NCBI GenBank assembly: GCA_017413105.1
Contig: JAFPVA010000269.1
Location: 1-59,817, forward strand
DNA length: 59,817 nucleotides
DNA from: Butyrivibrio sp.
GTDB lineage: Bacteria > Bacillota > Clostridia > Lachnospirales > Lachnospiraceae
Reading direction: 5' to 3'
Shown here: in pieces, positions 1 through 8,477 of the stretch
How positions within the stretch are numbered: the stretch's first letter is position 1
Layout: each line of letters opens with the position of its first letter
The notes under the pieces: model-generated
Database searches by the model: none
What the model saw: only the letters and a program-made list of their open reading frames with translations
What the model was told of the DNA's origin: nothing
Program-made: the position numbers and the translations under genes

Positions 1-838
1 AATTGCTGGTAAAAAGGAAAATATCAGCTTCATGCATCAGTTCAAGCACTTCTGTCGGTGTTTTTCCCCCAAGAAGTCTTACTCGATCTGATAATCCGTA
101 TTTTTCAATAAGTTTATTAAGCCCATCCTTCCTGTTGCCATCTCCTGCGATATCAAGATAGAAATCATAGCCTCTTTCTGTCAAAAGCTTCGCAGCTTCA
201 ACAGCAAATTCAGGATGCTTTAAATCAATAAGCCTTCCGGCCCACAACAGCTTCAGTTTCCTTGTATCACTCACTGCAGCTCTATACATATCATCTGATA
301 TTTCACGTTTCTTCTCTGACTCTGCTTTCCCACTCCCTGCATTTGGAAAATATCCCCATTTAAGCATTTTCCCGGGATAGCTGTGAATAAGAGCAAAATC
401 AGATGCCACATAAGCTCCGGCGCATAACAAATAAACCGGCATCTTTCTATACCTTATGTGTTCCTTGTATTTGCGCATAAGGCCTCTGGGACTTATAAAC
501 TTCCATTGCCCTTCTCTGTATATGCGCTCACTTACTCTAAAAGATAGTTTTCCGGAGGACAGCCTTTCTTCCTCAAGATCAGAAGTAAGTCCCTCAGTCC
601 AGCCAAAAATAGTTACATCACTATTTATAATAAGCGTCCTGCAAGCAGCCTCATCTTCATAAAATAATGAAACAAAGGGATATGCCCCGACATCTACAGC
701 CCATCCCATCTCCACTCTTTTTTGTTCCATTGGCATGGTCTGAATGAAATGAAACTCAACCTCCGGTATCCCGGCCATTTCCCTGCAGAAAGGCAGCTGA
801 TGGTGATTTATATAATTTGAGACAAAGGTAACAATCAT
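1..838 (-). CDS. Glycosyltransferase family 4 (GT-B), C-terminus beyond window
   Basis: The frame opens at the ATG at 836-838 and stays open past base 1, giving about 279 residues of an unfinished protein. The N-terminus (MIVTFVSNYINHHQLPF) is a GT-B acceptor-domain start. Residues from about 205 read as the nucleotide-sugar donor domain: the KLLWAGRLIDLKHPEFAVEA strand-helix, then LDIAGDGNRK and the RVRLLGGKTPTEV segment typical of GT4 enzymes. The E-x7-E site would lie in the missing part. It should transfer a sugar from a nucleotide donor to a lipid-linked oligosaccharide at the cytoplasmic face of the membrane. It starts one base after the stop of the GT at 840-2123, so translation is probably coupled in the exopolysaccharide operon. 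Donor and acceptor cannot be read from sequence. Confidence 0.85.
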   Translation of the reverse strand, partial: MIVTFVSNYINHHQLPFCREMAGIPEVEFHFIQTMPMEQKRVEMGWAVDVGAYPFVSLFYEDEAACRTLIINSDVTIFGWTEGLTSDLEEERLSSGKLSFRVSERIYREGQWKFISPRGLMRKYKEHIRYRKMPVYLLCAGAYVASDFALIHSYPGKMLKWGYFPNAGSGKAESEKKREISDDMYRAAVSDTRKLKLLWAGRLIDLKHPEFAVEAAKLLTERGYDFYLDIAGDGNRKDGLNKLIEKYGLSDRVRLLGGKTPTEVLELMHEADIFLFTSN

Positions 839-839
839 T

Positions 840-2123
840 TCAACCTCTTGTTATTTCAGTGTAGATTTCAATTAGCCTCCTATAATTCTTATCAGGATCA
901 TGTGTTATCAAAGCGCGCTTTCTGGCATTATCTCCAAATACCCCGGCAATAACCGGTTCATCCCATATCTGAAGGATAGCGTCAGATAGCCCTTCAACAT
1001 CTGCCCTTTTAAACAGTACGCCTTCCTTGTTTTCTGTTATAAGGCTTTCTATTCCCCCAACTTTCGCAGCCACAACAGGCATTCCAAGGAGCATTGCCTC
1101 ACACATACTGTTAGGTGAATTCTCTACGATGGATGGGCAGACAAAAACACTGCTCTTTAAGAATCTTTCTTTCATCTCCTCGTCGCTTAAGGTTCCGAGC
1201 ATTGTGACATTTTTCTTAAGCTTATATTTAAAAAGAAGGCTCTTTAAATACTTTCCATAGGCACTTGCCCGCATAAAATACGGATACTTGCTGTCGCCCT
1301 TTCCAATAATATTATTACCGGCCACATAAAGCTGAGTATCAGGATATTTCTCCAAGAGTCTTGGCATCGCCTCTATCATGAAATGAAATCCCTTCAGAGG
1401 GTAATCTCCTTGGGAAAGAAATATGGAGTGTGGTTCTATCCTGGATTCATCCCATTTTCCCTGATAAAAGCATGGCCTCATGGTCTCATTCATGGCAAAA
1501 TATCTTGCCTCGGGATTTATCTTGGAGGTAACCTCCCTGTCAAAGGCAGTTCTTCCAGTGATATTTCCGGTCAAAAGAATTGCCTCCCTCTCATGTTCAG
1601 CTCTTATCTTATATTTCTCCTGCTGTTGCACAATACTGTCATTTTTAAGTCTGTCCCTAAAGGTTGTGCTCTGCTGTATCTCCAAAGGCAGTTCTGCCAT
1701 ATACTCTCTTGCAATCTCACAGCAAAGCCCCTGAATACCTAAAAGTGTCCTCTCCGGATTTCCAAAAGCCCTTAGCATTGCGAGCGAATGTGGAAATTCC
1801 GCACCAAAAATATGAAGAAGGTCAGGCTTAAAATCATCCAGGATAACATGAAATCTGTTTTCAACCGTTCCATCATATATTTCCGGATGTTCGAGGTCTT
1901 CATTAAAGCCATAATAGGTGATATCATCAATCACCTCACTCCCCGACGCTATATCTCCCTGGGCAGGGAAGCAGATTCCAAGCTCTATTTTATTGTCCTG
2001 ATCCTCACCTTTTGAAATACGTTCAAGGCATCCGGTAAGCCATCCCTCCCTTACGGAGTATGGTAGATCATGGGCCTTGGCATAGGCGGGAAGCATAATA
2101 TTACAAAGCCATAAAACTCTCAA
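840..2123 (-). CDS. Glycosyltransferase family 4
   Basis: A 427-residue GT-B fold enzyme. The N-terminus (MRVLWLCNIMLPAYAKAHD) is the first Rossmann strand and loop. The donor half begins near residue 235 with FLSQGDYPLKGFHFMIEAM, the strand-loop-KG-helix of GT4. It is followed by LYVAGNN, VTMLGTLSDEEM and the phosphate/nucleotide site SPNSMCEAMLLGMPVVA, an E-x7-E-type motif. Role: addition of one sugar to the repeat unit of the surface polysaccharide. It is spaced 1 base from the GT2 gene upstream and 1 base from the GT4 gene downstream, so it is a mid-operon gene. The specificity is unknown. The family call is strong. Confidence 0.9.
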   Translation of the reverse strand: MRVLWLCNIMLPAYAKAHDLPYSVREGWLTGCLERISKGEDQDNKIELGICFPAQGDIASGSEVIDDITYYGFNEDLEHPEIYDGTVENRFHVILDDFKPDLLHIFGAEFPHSLAMLRAFGNPERTLLGIQGLCCEIAREYMAELPLEIQQSTTFRDRLKNDSIVQQQEKYKIRAEHEREAILLTGNITGRTAFDREVTSKINPEARYFAMNETMRPCFYQGKWDESRIEPHSIFLSQGDYPLKGFHFMIEAMPRLLEKYPDTQLYVAGNNIIGKGDSKYPYFMRASAYGKYLKSLLFKYKLKKNVTMLGTLSDEEMKERFLKSSVFVCPSIVENSPNSMCEAMLLGMPVVAAKVGGIESLITENKEGVLFKRADVEGLSDAILQIWDEPVIAGVFGDNARKRALITHDPDKNYRRLIEIYTEITRG

Positions 2124-2124
2124 A

Positions 2125-3048
2125 TCACTTCTCCTTCTTACCGCTCTTTAAGCGATAAATTGCACTTCTTAGCGAATTATACGCACCAGCCGTTATTTTA
2201 TTGGAAGCCAGGGCAGTCCTAAGCCAGGCAAAGGTAATAAATCTGATAAAGTCATATTTCCTTACCTTTGAAGCAGGCAGATACATATTGATGATCTCTT
2301 TTCTCTCCCTCTCAGAAATTTTCTTATTCTGATCAGAAAAGCCACCACCTTCATAGTTGGCTATAAGTATATGCATATACTGGGTCTCAGCCTTCTCCTT
2401 ATAAAAGCATCTTAGAAACTGCTCATAATCTGCTCTGACCTTATATTTCAGATCAAAAGGATTCTTGTAGATAAGCCTCTCATCGTAAAAACAAGCCTGA
2501 TGTGAGGGTACATTTCTATAGCAGGCGAAATCATCAATCTTTGGATTAGATGACACCCTGTTGCCGGTTATACTGTCAAAAATATCGCCATAGAAAATGG
2601 TCGGCAGGGTAGTTCCTTCCCTGTCAATTCTCATTTTTATAAAGTTATGGATCTTTGAAAGAACATCCTTACCGGCAAAAGTATCCCCACAGTTCAAAAA
2701 GAACACATACGACGGACTTTCTCCGGCCTTTAGAAGTTTAGCCTCATCTTTTTTTGCTCTCTCCGAAGTTATCATACTGCTAAGGCATGCTGTAGCTATA
2801 TTCATGGCATGATAAATACCATTGTCGCAGCTTTCCATGAGAGTTATAGTCTTTTCCTCAGTACTCCCAACTTCCCCAATATCATAATTCTGCTTCAGTT
2901 TATCTATTGAACCGTCCGTTGACATTCCATCCTTTATAAAGATCCTATAATCCTTATAGGTCTGCATAAGGACGCTTTCCAACGTATCAAATAGCTTGTT
3001 TCCCGCATTATATGACACAATTATTATCGTAAAAAAGGGCTTCTTCAT
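2125..3048 (-). CDS. Glycosyltransferase family 2
   Basis: A 307-residue GT-A enzyme. The N-terminal PFFTIIIVSYNAGNKLFDTL strand plus the QTYKDYRIFIKDGMSTDGS segment is the classic GT2 nucleotide-binding start. NCGDTF near residue 120 sits where the DxD metal site is expected, in a divergent form. A basic C-terminal helix (about 265-307) probably tethers it to the membrane. It resembles the colanic-acid WcaA/WcaE type that adds a hexose to the undecaprenyl-linked unit, but substrate choice is inference. Its start lies two bases downstream of the stop of the EpsG-like gene, so it sits within the same transcript. Confidence 0.88.
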   Translation of the reverse strand: MKKPFFTIIIVSYNAGNKLFDTLESVLMQTYKDYRIFIKDGMSTDGSIDKLKQNYDIGEVGSTEEKTITLMESCDNGIYHAMNIATACLSSMITSERAKKDEAKLLKAGESPSYVFFLNCGDTFAGKDVLSKIHNFIKMRIDREGTTLPTIFYGDIFDSITGNRVSSNPKIDDFACYRNVPSHQACFYDERLIYKNPFDLKYKVRADYEQFLRCFYKEKAETQYMHILIANYEGGGFSDQNKKISERERKEIINMYLPASKVRKYDFIRFITFAWLRTALASNKITAGAYNSLRSAIYRLKSGKKEK

Positions 3049-3050
3049 AA

Positions 3051-4166
3051 CTAGTAATATCCTCTCTCAGATAATGTAAGTGGCAGATCATGGAACAAAA
3101 ACGTCTGATATGGTAATATCCTGACTCCGTCATTTGCCGCGCCTCTCATATAGAGGGCAAAATATCCTATCCCAAATAAAAGTGTAGCAACTATTGCCAC
3201 CTGTCTTTTCCTTACATCCTTCATTCTTACTATGAGATTAGGTACAAACAGTATATGTGTAACTGTCAGATAGTAGCCAATTCTTGAAATGATGGGCAAA
3301 AAAGATCCAAATACATAAAGTACCAGCGCCATAAGATTACAGATAAAAAAGAATTCCATGGCCCTGTCGCCTTCTATCTCCTCTTTATACAACCAGATAG
3401 CAAAGCCCAGTACGATGGCACATCGAAGTATCGTAGCATAGCTTGTCCCTCCCTCAAGATACTCTGTATCTTTATAGGACGGATAGAGGAATATGACTAT
3501 CTTAAGATAGATGTTCTTTAAAAAGAGACAGGAAACACCGCCTGCAAACAAAAGACCATACATCCATCTCTTCCACTTAAGCTGCGCCAAAAAGTACAAT
3601 ACAAGGATTACAAGAAGAGATTTATGAAAAAGTGATCCCAAAAGCACCAACAGGATAAATCTTGGCCAGTCTTTCTTTATAACAAATGTTACTGAATAAA
3701 GAGCCATCGACAGCGCCAGATAATACCTAACTGTACTAAGCGACTGAAAATACAGTCCCAAGAGCATAAATAAAACAAAACTTAATGTAAACCACCGGCT
3801 CTGGTCATATATTCCTTTCATAAAAAAATAAATTGTAGCAAAGGAAAATATGGCAAACACCAGCAGATAATTCTCGAATCCACAAAGATAATAAACTGCA
3901 TAAGATAACGCATTAAATCCTATTTCTGTTGGAACATAGGCCCTGCTGAATACCAGATGCATAAACTCGACATATTTAAGATAATCATTGCCAACATTTA
4001 ATCTAAGCGCGGATACAGCAAATAAAAGGCAGAATATAAAAAGACAGGAAACTCTGTTTACCAGCTGCTGCCTTGTCACCCCCTGATTCATCAGTGGCAT
4101 TTTTTCTTCTCTGACCAGCAGCGCCAGCATTGCCACAGCTGCCGTAAGTGTCAAATAAACTGCCAT
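3051..4166 (-). CDS. EpsG/Wzy-like polysaccharide polymerase, integral membrane
   Basis: A 371-residue, very hydrophobic protein with about ten membrane segments, the first at residues 1-17. The segment RLNVGNDYLKYVEFMHLVF after the second membrane helix matches the conserved R-x-x-x-G-x-D-Y-x-x-Y loop of EpsG-family proteins, which are taken to polymerise repeat units on the outer face of the membrane. TVRYYLALSMALYSV in the middle is the second conserved EpsG-type block. It lies between glycosyltransferase genes with 1-2 base gaps. No separate flippase (Wzx) is present within the window, so it must be outside it or be replaced. The family call rests on the loop motif and context. Confidence 0.82.
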   Translation of the reverse strand: MAVYLTLTAAVAMLALLVREEKMPLMNQGVTRQQLVNRVSCLFIFCLLFAVSALRLNVGNDYLKYVEFMHLVFSRAYVPTEIGFNALSYAVYYLCGFENYLLVFAIFSFATIYFFMKGIYDQSRWFTLSFVLFMLLGLYFQSLSTVRYYLALSMALYSVTFVIKKDWPRFILLVLLGSLFHKSLLVILVLYFLAQLKWKRWMYGLLFAGGVSCLFLKNIYLKIVIFLYPSYKDTEYLEGGTSYATILRCAIVLGFAIWLYKEEIEGDRAMEFFFICNLMALVLYVFGSFLPIISRIGYYLTVTHILFVPNLIVRMKDVRKRQVAIVATLLFGIGYFALYMRGAANDGVRILPYQTFLFHDLPLTLSERGYY

Positions 4167-4167
4167 A

Positions 4168-5013
4168 TTACTGCCCCTTTGTATCTATACTCTTCCCGTG
4201 CCTGATTCCTTTAAAAAGTATGCCAAGGCTTTTTAAAAATCCATATTCCCGGCACATCTCTTTTCTATTCTTAAACAAAAATCTAAAGCCCCAGATTTTG
4301 GCCATTTTTCCATACAGAAAATGATACAGCACTCCCCTGTCAAAATAGAATTTCTCTGTATAGCCCTTAAACCAGGTGGACTCTCCTTTTGTCTCATGGC
4401 CAATGACCACATTGGTCCTGTATATAGCCAGTCCTTTACCCAGACAATCATGCAGAAAAAGACTGTCCTCTCCGTTCATGTAGGTGGCTCCTCCGCCAAA
4501 CAATAGAGAATACTTAACACCTGACTCCAGTAATTTTTTCCTTCTGGCGCAAATAGCATAAGCAGGATATCTTCCGTAGTTGTACCATGAAACCTTTGCA
4601 AAATCAGTATTCCAGTAGGTTTCTCTGCCCTCCTGAGCCTTTACATTAAAGAGAAGAATATCAGCCTCAGGATGAGCGTCAAATTCTTTTATTACCAGTT
4701 CAGGATAACCGGTATCATAAACAATGTCGTCATCCCCAAACTGGATGAATTCCGCATCCTCAATGGAATTCTCAAGAGCTGTATTTCTGGAAAGCCCCAC
4801 TCCCTTATCAAAACTATATATTTCCTTTATGTTTAAGTCCCCGTACTTCTTGTCTTCAATACAGGGCTCTTCGATCCCAAGCTTTTCTTTTGCCTCCGCT
4901 GATAATAGCTGGTCAACTATCACAGCATCCGTCTGGAGATTCATTTTCTCCACCAGCACCGCCGGATCCTTATCTACAGCAGAGACTAAAATCTGAAGCC
5001 ATTTTGTCTTCAT
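4168..5013 (-). CDS. Glycosyltransferase, GT2-like, polysaccharide cluster
   Basis: I place the start at the ATG at 5011-5013 (281 residues) because it overlaps the stop of the Wzz-like gene as ATGA and has a GGGAAAAGG ribosome site. The longer frame to 5094 would run back into the upstream gene. The N-terminus MKTKWLQILVSAVDKDPAVL is an atypical GT2 start. Further in, DKGVGLSRNTALENS, the acidic triplet GDDDIVYD (a DxD metal site) and MNGEDSLFLHDCLGKG (the E-D acceptor-side motif of GT2 enzymes) are all visible. It is a probable sugar transferase of the repeat unit. The substrate is unknown. Confidence 0.82.
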   Translation of the reverse strand: MKTKWLQILVSAVDKDPAVLVEKMNLQTDAVIVDQLLSAEAKEKLGIEEPCIEDKKYGDLNIKEIYSFDKGVGLSRNTALENSIEDAEFIQFGDDDIVYDTGYPELVIKEFDAHPEADILLFNVKAQEGRETYWNTDFAKVSWYNYGRYPAYAICARRKKLLESGVKYSLLFGGGATYMNGEDSLFLHDCLGKGLAIYRTNVVIGHETKGESTWFKGYTEKFYFDRGVLYHFLYGKMAKIWGFRFLFKNRKEMCREYGFLKSLGILFKGIRHGKSIDTKGQ

Positions 5014-6155
5014 GCCTTTTCCCTTTTTAACCCGTAATATCTGTATAAAAATTTCCCGGAAGCCCTGGTGAGCACTATTCCAAGCACAGGACAATCGTGC
5101 TTTTTAAGCTGTGCTATAACATGCTCCGTCATGGCACCTCTTCTTTTCCCATAGGGCACGCAGAGAATAACTCCGTCACAGGTTCCGATTTTCCTGTAGT
5201 TATCCAGGACACTGCCGGGAACAGCCATGGGAATCAGCTTTGTTCCTGAGCTGGCTATTGTCTTACCAAGAGCTTCTTTTAAGTTCTCAGTATCTTTTTC
5301 AGAAGCCTCTGCATTATCGACACTATCAGCAGAAATAACCACAACTTCTCCGGCCCCATTAATTATTTTGTCATAAGCTGCAATAAGCTCATTTTTAAAG
5401 AAATGGTCTGGTTTATCAACAAGAACTCCAAGAACCGGCAGATTGTATCTCTTTTCACAATCCTCAGGAATATAGGCTGCGTCATCTGTCGCATCTAAAA
5501 GAAGAAGAAAAAGAATGGTTAATACTACTGCGCACAGTGCTCCAAAAATCGCAGCTACAAAAGTCCTGTCGGTATATGTGTCAAGACTTGCCTTTTCCAT
5601 GCTCAGTCTCTTTATTGAGTCAAAAGCATCGTTTGTATCACCGTATTTTTCGAGCGAACTCACGCAGGCGCCAAGAATTGCATCAGCCATATCCTTATCA
5701 TGTTCTGTAACCGTCAGTGCCATTACCCTAACATCTGAAGGAATATCAAGGTTTATGGCTGCAAGAAGATTTTCCTTTGTAATAACAGACTCTTCACCGG
5801 CTAAAACCACACCGCCGTCATCAATAACCCTTATTCCATCCTCTGACAGTTTGTCAATTATAGGATTTAAGACCGCATCTGTTGCCTTGAGCTGGTTATT
5901 CCAGGTATAGGCATTATAATAGTCCACCAGAGTGCCTGTGTTTTCGTCATAGGCAAAGTTTATATACAGACTCGCCTTAGCACTATAGGTCTTTGCCGGC
6001 CCAAAAGTCACAGTAACCAGAGTATATATTCCTCCAAAGATAAGCACTCCAACTAAAGCTGCCAACGGAAGAATCCATATTTTCCCCAATAACCTCAGAT
6101 AGAAGCTTCGTAGATTAACCGCTTCCTCCATGTGTCCCTTGCTGCTTCTTTCCAT
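5010..6155 (-). CDS. Wzz-like chain-length protein with degenerate BY-kinase domain
   Basis: 381 residues. Membrane segments lie at about 25-49 and 198-221, flanking an extracytoplasmic Wzz/CapA-type region, so this is a polysaccharide co-polymerase that should set chain length. After the second helix the chain continues (235-381) in the order of a BY-type tyrosine kinase: NLPVLGVL, a strand GEVVVISAD at 269-277, a helix, CDGVILCVPYGKRRG at 327-340, PVLGIVLTRAS, and a short tyrosine cluster YRYYG at the end. The Walker A P-loop that should follow the 269-277 strand is missing (SVDNAEASEKD instead of a GEGKS-type loop). The Walker A-prime aspartate is replaced as well (KLIPMAVPG). I infer an inactive pseudokinase. 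The start ATG has a GGAGAAGGGT ribosome site. It overlaps the next gene by 4 bases. Confidence 0.85.
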   Translation of the reverse strand: MERSSKGHMEEAVNLRSFYLRLLGKIWILPLAALVGVLIFGGIYTLVTVTFGPAKTYSAKASLYINFAYDENTGTLVDYYNAYTWNNQLKATDAVLNPIIDKLSEDGIRVIDDGGVVLAGEESVITKENLLAAINLDIPSDVRVMALTVTEHDKDMADAILGACVSSLEKYGDTNDAFDSIKRLSMEKASLDTYTDRTFVAAIFGALCAVVLTILFLLLLDATDDAAYIPEDCEKRYNLPVLGVLVDKPDHFFKNELIAAYDKIINGAGEVVVISADSVDNAEASEKDTENLKEALGKTIASSGTKLIPMAVPGSVLDNYRKIGTCDGVILCVPYGKRRGAMTEHVIAQLKKHDCPVLGIVLTRASGKFLYRYYGLKREKA

Positions 6156-6178
6156 ACCCTTCTCCGTAAAAAAGATCC

Positions 6179-7585
6179 TTACATACTCTTCTTGGCTGTT
6201 ATCTGGTTCTCCTCAACACCCTCTGTACTGTCAGGTGTAAATAATATCTTAAGCGTAAGGAGCATTAGCTTGATATCAAGCCAAATTGAATAGTTTTCAA
6301 TATATGTCAAATCAAGTTTTAATTTATCGTAAGGAGTGGTGTTATACTTGCCATAAACCTGTGCATATCCTGCAAGTCCTGCCTTAACCTTCATACGAAA
6401 AGCAAACTCCGGCATCTCTTCCAGATATTGTTCAATGATCTCCGGTCTTTCAGGTCTAGGTCCAATAAATGTCATATCTCCGAGAAGAATGTTAAAAAGC
6501 TGCGGAAGCTCATCAATCCTGCACTTTCTGATGAACTTGCCAATAGGAGTTATCCTGGAATCATTTTTTGAAGCCAGTCTGGCAACGCCGTCCTTCTCAG
6601 CATCCACCCGCATGCTCCTGAATTTCATAATCTTAAACTGCTTTCTACCTATGGTGCATCTAACCTGTTTGTACAATACAGGGCCATGGTCATATAGTTT
6701 TATGGCAATTGCAGTAATAAGCATTATCGGAGATGTAAGGATGATAAGCAAAAGAGAGAGAATAATATCTATAAGTCTCTTGATGGCCCTCTTTTCTATC
6801 TTAATGGCGTATTCCCTTACCAGCAGGACCGGTGTATCAAACAGATGAAGCTCTGCCGCTCCTTTTAAAAGAACATCCGTTATCTTTGGCATGACATAAA
6901 TTCTTATGTTTCTGCCATAACAGTACTTGACCAGACCATTTCTGAACTCGCTGGGAACATCCCATATAATTACTCCGTCATAATCTCCCAGACACTCCTG
7001 TCTGACTTTTTCTATTCCCTCTGAGATATTGACAGTCCTTGCAATATGATACTTATCTTTTCTGGAATTAAACTTATTTATTATATCCTCGACGGAATAA
7101 GCCCCACTTATAAGAAGCAGTTCTCTCGGCTTGAAGATTGCAGTATAGATTGCATTTGTAATGTGAGCCCAAAGGAAGGATATTACCAGCTGAATGGCCA
7201 GAACCTCAGCAATAGGCGCTACAGGAACAAGCCAGTTTCTCAACAGTGAAATCTGAAAATAAGAGATCACATTTGCCATAATAAGGGCAAATATCTGTGA
7301 AAAGAACACTTCCATGGACTTAAGATAACCGATCTTGAGTCCACCGTACGTGTTTGAGAAAAACAAAAGCAGAATAAAGTAAATAGCCAGTATCAGCAAA
7401 TGTCCACGAAAATACAGCTTAAGACCATTACCAAGATAATATCCGTCCTGGCTGATACGCTCAGCAGATACCATTGGATAATAGGTCCTAAACCAGAAAA
7501 ATGCATACACAGCAGTGTGCATCAATAATCCTATGAACCCCAGCAGTAAAACCAAAATTCTTTTTACTGACTCAACATGTTTCAT
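6179..7585 (-). CDS. Polyprenyl-phosphate sugar-1-phosphate transferase (initiating transferase)
   Basis: A 468-residue polyisoprenyl-phosphate hexose-1-phosphate transferase of the WbaP/WcaJ type. There are four to five N-terminal membrane helices, a middle CoA-binding-like domain with a ligand loop (LLISGAYSVEDI, about residue 155), and a re-entrant helix near 267-290. The catalytic domain carries the family motifs KFMKFRSMRVDAEKDG, RIDELPQLFNILLGDM, GPRPERPEI and the terminal YIENYSIWLDIKLMLLTLKI. It starts the repeat unit by moving a sugar-1-phosphate from UDP-sugar to undecaprenyl phosphate, so it is the committing enzyme of this cluster. It lies 23 bases upstream of the Wzz-like gene. 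UDP-glucose or UDP-galactose is the usual donor, but this cannot be decided here. Confidence 0.93.
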   Translation of the reverse strand: MKHVESVKRILVLLLGFIGLLMHTAVYAFFWFRTYYPMVSAERISQDGYYLGNGLKLYFRGHLLILAIYFILLLFFSNTYGGLKIGYLKSMEVFFSQIFALIMANVISYFQISLLRNWLVPVAPIAEVLAIQLVISFLWAHITNAIYTAIFKPRELLLISGAYSVEDIINKFNSRKDKYHIARTVNISEGIEKVRQECLGDYDGVIIWDVPSEFRNGLVKYCYGRNIRIYVMPKITDVLLKGAAELHLFDTPVLLVREYAIKIEKRAIKRLIDIILSLLLIILTSPIMLITAIAIKLYDHGPVLYKQVRCTIGRKQFKIMKFRSMRVDAEKDGVARLASKNDSRITPIGKFIRKCRIDELPQLFNILLGDMTFIGPRPERPEIIEQYLEEMPEFAFRMKVKAGLAGYAQVYGKYNTTPYDKLKLDLTYIENYSIWLDIKLMLLTLKILFTPDSTEGVEENQITAKKSM

Positions 7586-7628
7586 ATCGATTCCCCTTTA
7601 ACAAAACTTTACTATTAACATCAGAAAC

Positions 7629-8375
7629 TCATAGTCTTCTGAATGTAGCAAAAAAAGCCCATCCCACAAAATAAAACATCGACTCAGGCACTGACAGATC
7701 AGCTATATTCCTGTAGAGGAACCATATCCTCTCAAGTGCCACAATTTTGTTGGAAGACAAGGACTTCTTTGGTCTTCTGTAGATCGCAAGATTTTCATTA
7801 AGCCCGTAGGCTATATAGCCGCTTTTTAAGATACGCCACCAGGTTGCTGTATCCTCACTCGGTACCTGCGGCATATGTATTATCTCTTTTCCGATAATAT
7901 CAATATCGAACATTACCGTAGTAGTAAATATGATCGTTCGAGAAAGTGCCTTCCTGAAATTAAGCGTAGGCGGAACATTTACAACCTTGCCTGTAGGCCT
8001 TGCGTTTTCATCCCCAAATTCATAAGCATGAAAGGAAAAAGCCGCCTTCTTCTCCTCCATAAAACGGACCTGCTTTTCAAGCTTGTCCTCTTTCCATATA
8101 TCATCGGCATCCAGAAAAGCGATATATTGGCCTGATGCAGCATCTATTCCGCTATTTCTGGCAGCCGCTGCGCCTTCATTCTTCTTTTTCCGAATAAGTC
8201 TGATACGCTTTCCCTGAGTCTTGATGATTTCCTCGATAAGATCGGCACTGCCATCAACGGAAGCATCGTCCACAAGAATAAGCTCCCAGTCCTTATAGGT
8301 CTGAGCACTGACCATATTTATTGTATCTTCTATATATTTTGCTGCATTATACACCGGAACAATAATGCTTACCAT
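7629..8375 (-). CDS. Glycosyltransferase family 2, first gene of the polysaccharide operon
   Basis: 248 residues with a textbook GT2 domain: VSIIVPVYNAAKYIEDTI at the start, ELILVDDASVDGS (first acidic pair), AARNSGIDAASG and YIAFLDADDIWKEDKL, whose DAD is the metal-binding DxD. The C-terminal part is short and ends in a hydrophobic helix (FYFVGWAFFATFRRL). It is similar in length to capsule GT2 enzymes that add the second sugar. It is the most upstream gene of the minus-strand cluster and is followed after 43 bases by the initiating transferase. The leader upstream of it carries a candidate promoter and an 18-base palindrome. Confidence 0.9.
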   Translation of the reverse strand: MVSIIVPVYNAAKYIEDTINMVSAQTYKDWELILVDDASVDGSADLIEEIIKTQGKRIRLIRKKKNEGAAAARNSGIDAASGQYIAFLDADDIWKEDKLEKQVRFMEEKKAAFSFHAYEFGDENARPTGKVVNVPPTLNFRKALSRTIIFTTTVMFDIDIIGKEIIHMPQVPSEDTATWWRILKSGYIAYGLNENLAIYRRPKKSLSSNKIVALERIWFLYRNIADLSVPESMFYFVGWAFFATFRRL

Positions 8376-8419
8376 TCTATCTGTAGTCCCCTTTGTAATC
8401 CCCCCGGGATTATTGTCTT

Positions 8420-8437
8420 TTGCGCATAGTAGCGCAA
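8420..8437. repeat. 18-base palindrome in the polysaccharide operon leader
   Basis: TTGCGC, six bases, then GCGCAA: a perfect inverted repeat about 15 bases downstream of the candidate -10 of the polysaccharide operon, read on the minus strand. It could be an operator or a small RNA hairpin. There is no run of T after it, so it is not a simple terminator. Confidence 0.45.
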
Positions 8438-8448
8438 TCCTAACAAAT

Positions 8449-8477
8449 ATTGTACACTTTTTGCCGCATTATTTCCA
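8449..8477 (-). promoter_or_regulatory. Candidate promoter of the polysaccharide operon
   Basis: Minus strand TGGAAA (8472-8477), a 17-base spacer, then TACAAT (8449-8454). The -10 matches 5 of 6 consensus bases, the -35 about 4 of 6. The -35 falls inside the last codons of the AraC-type regulator gene, leaving a leader of about 70 bases to the first glycosyltransferase. Read-through from the regulator gene is also possible. Confidence 0.4.
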
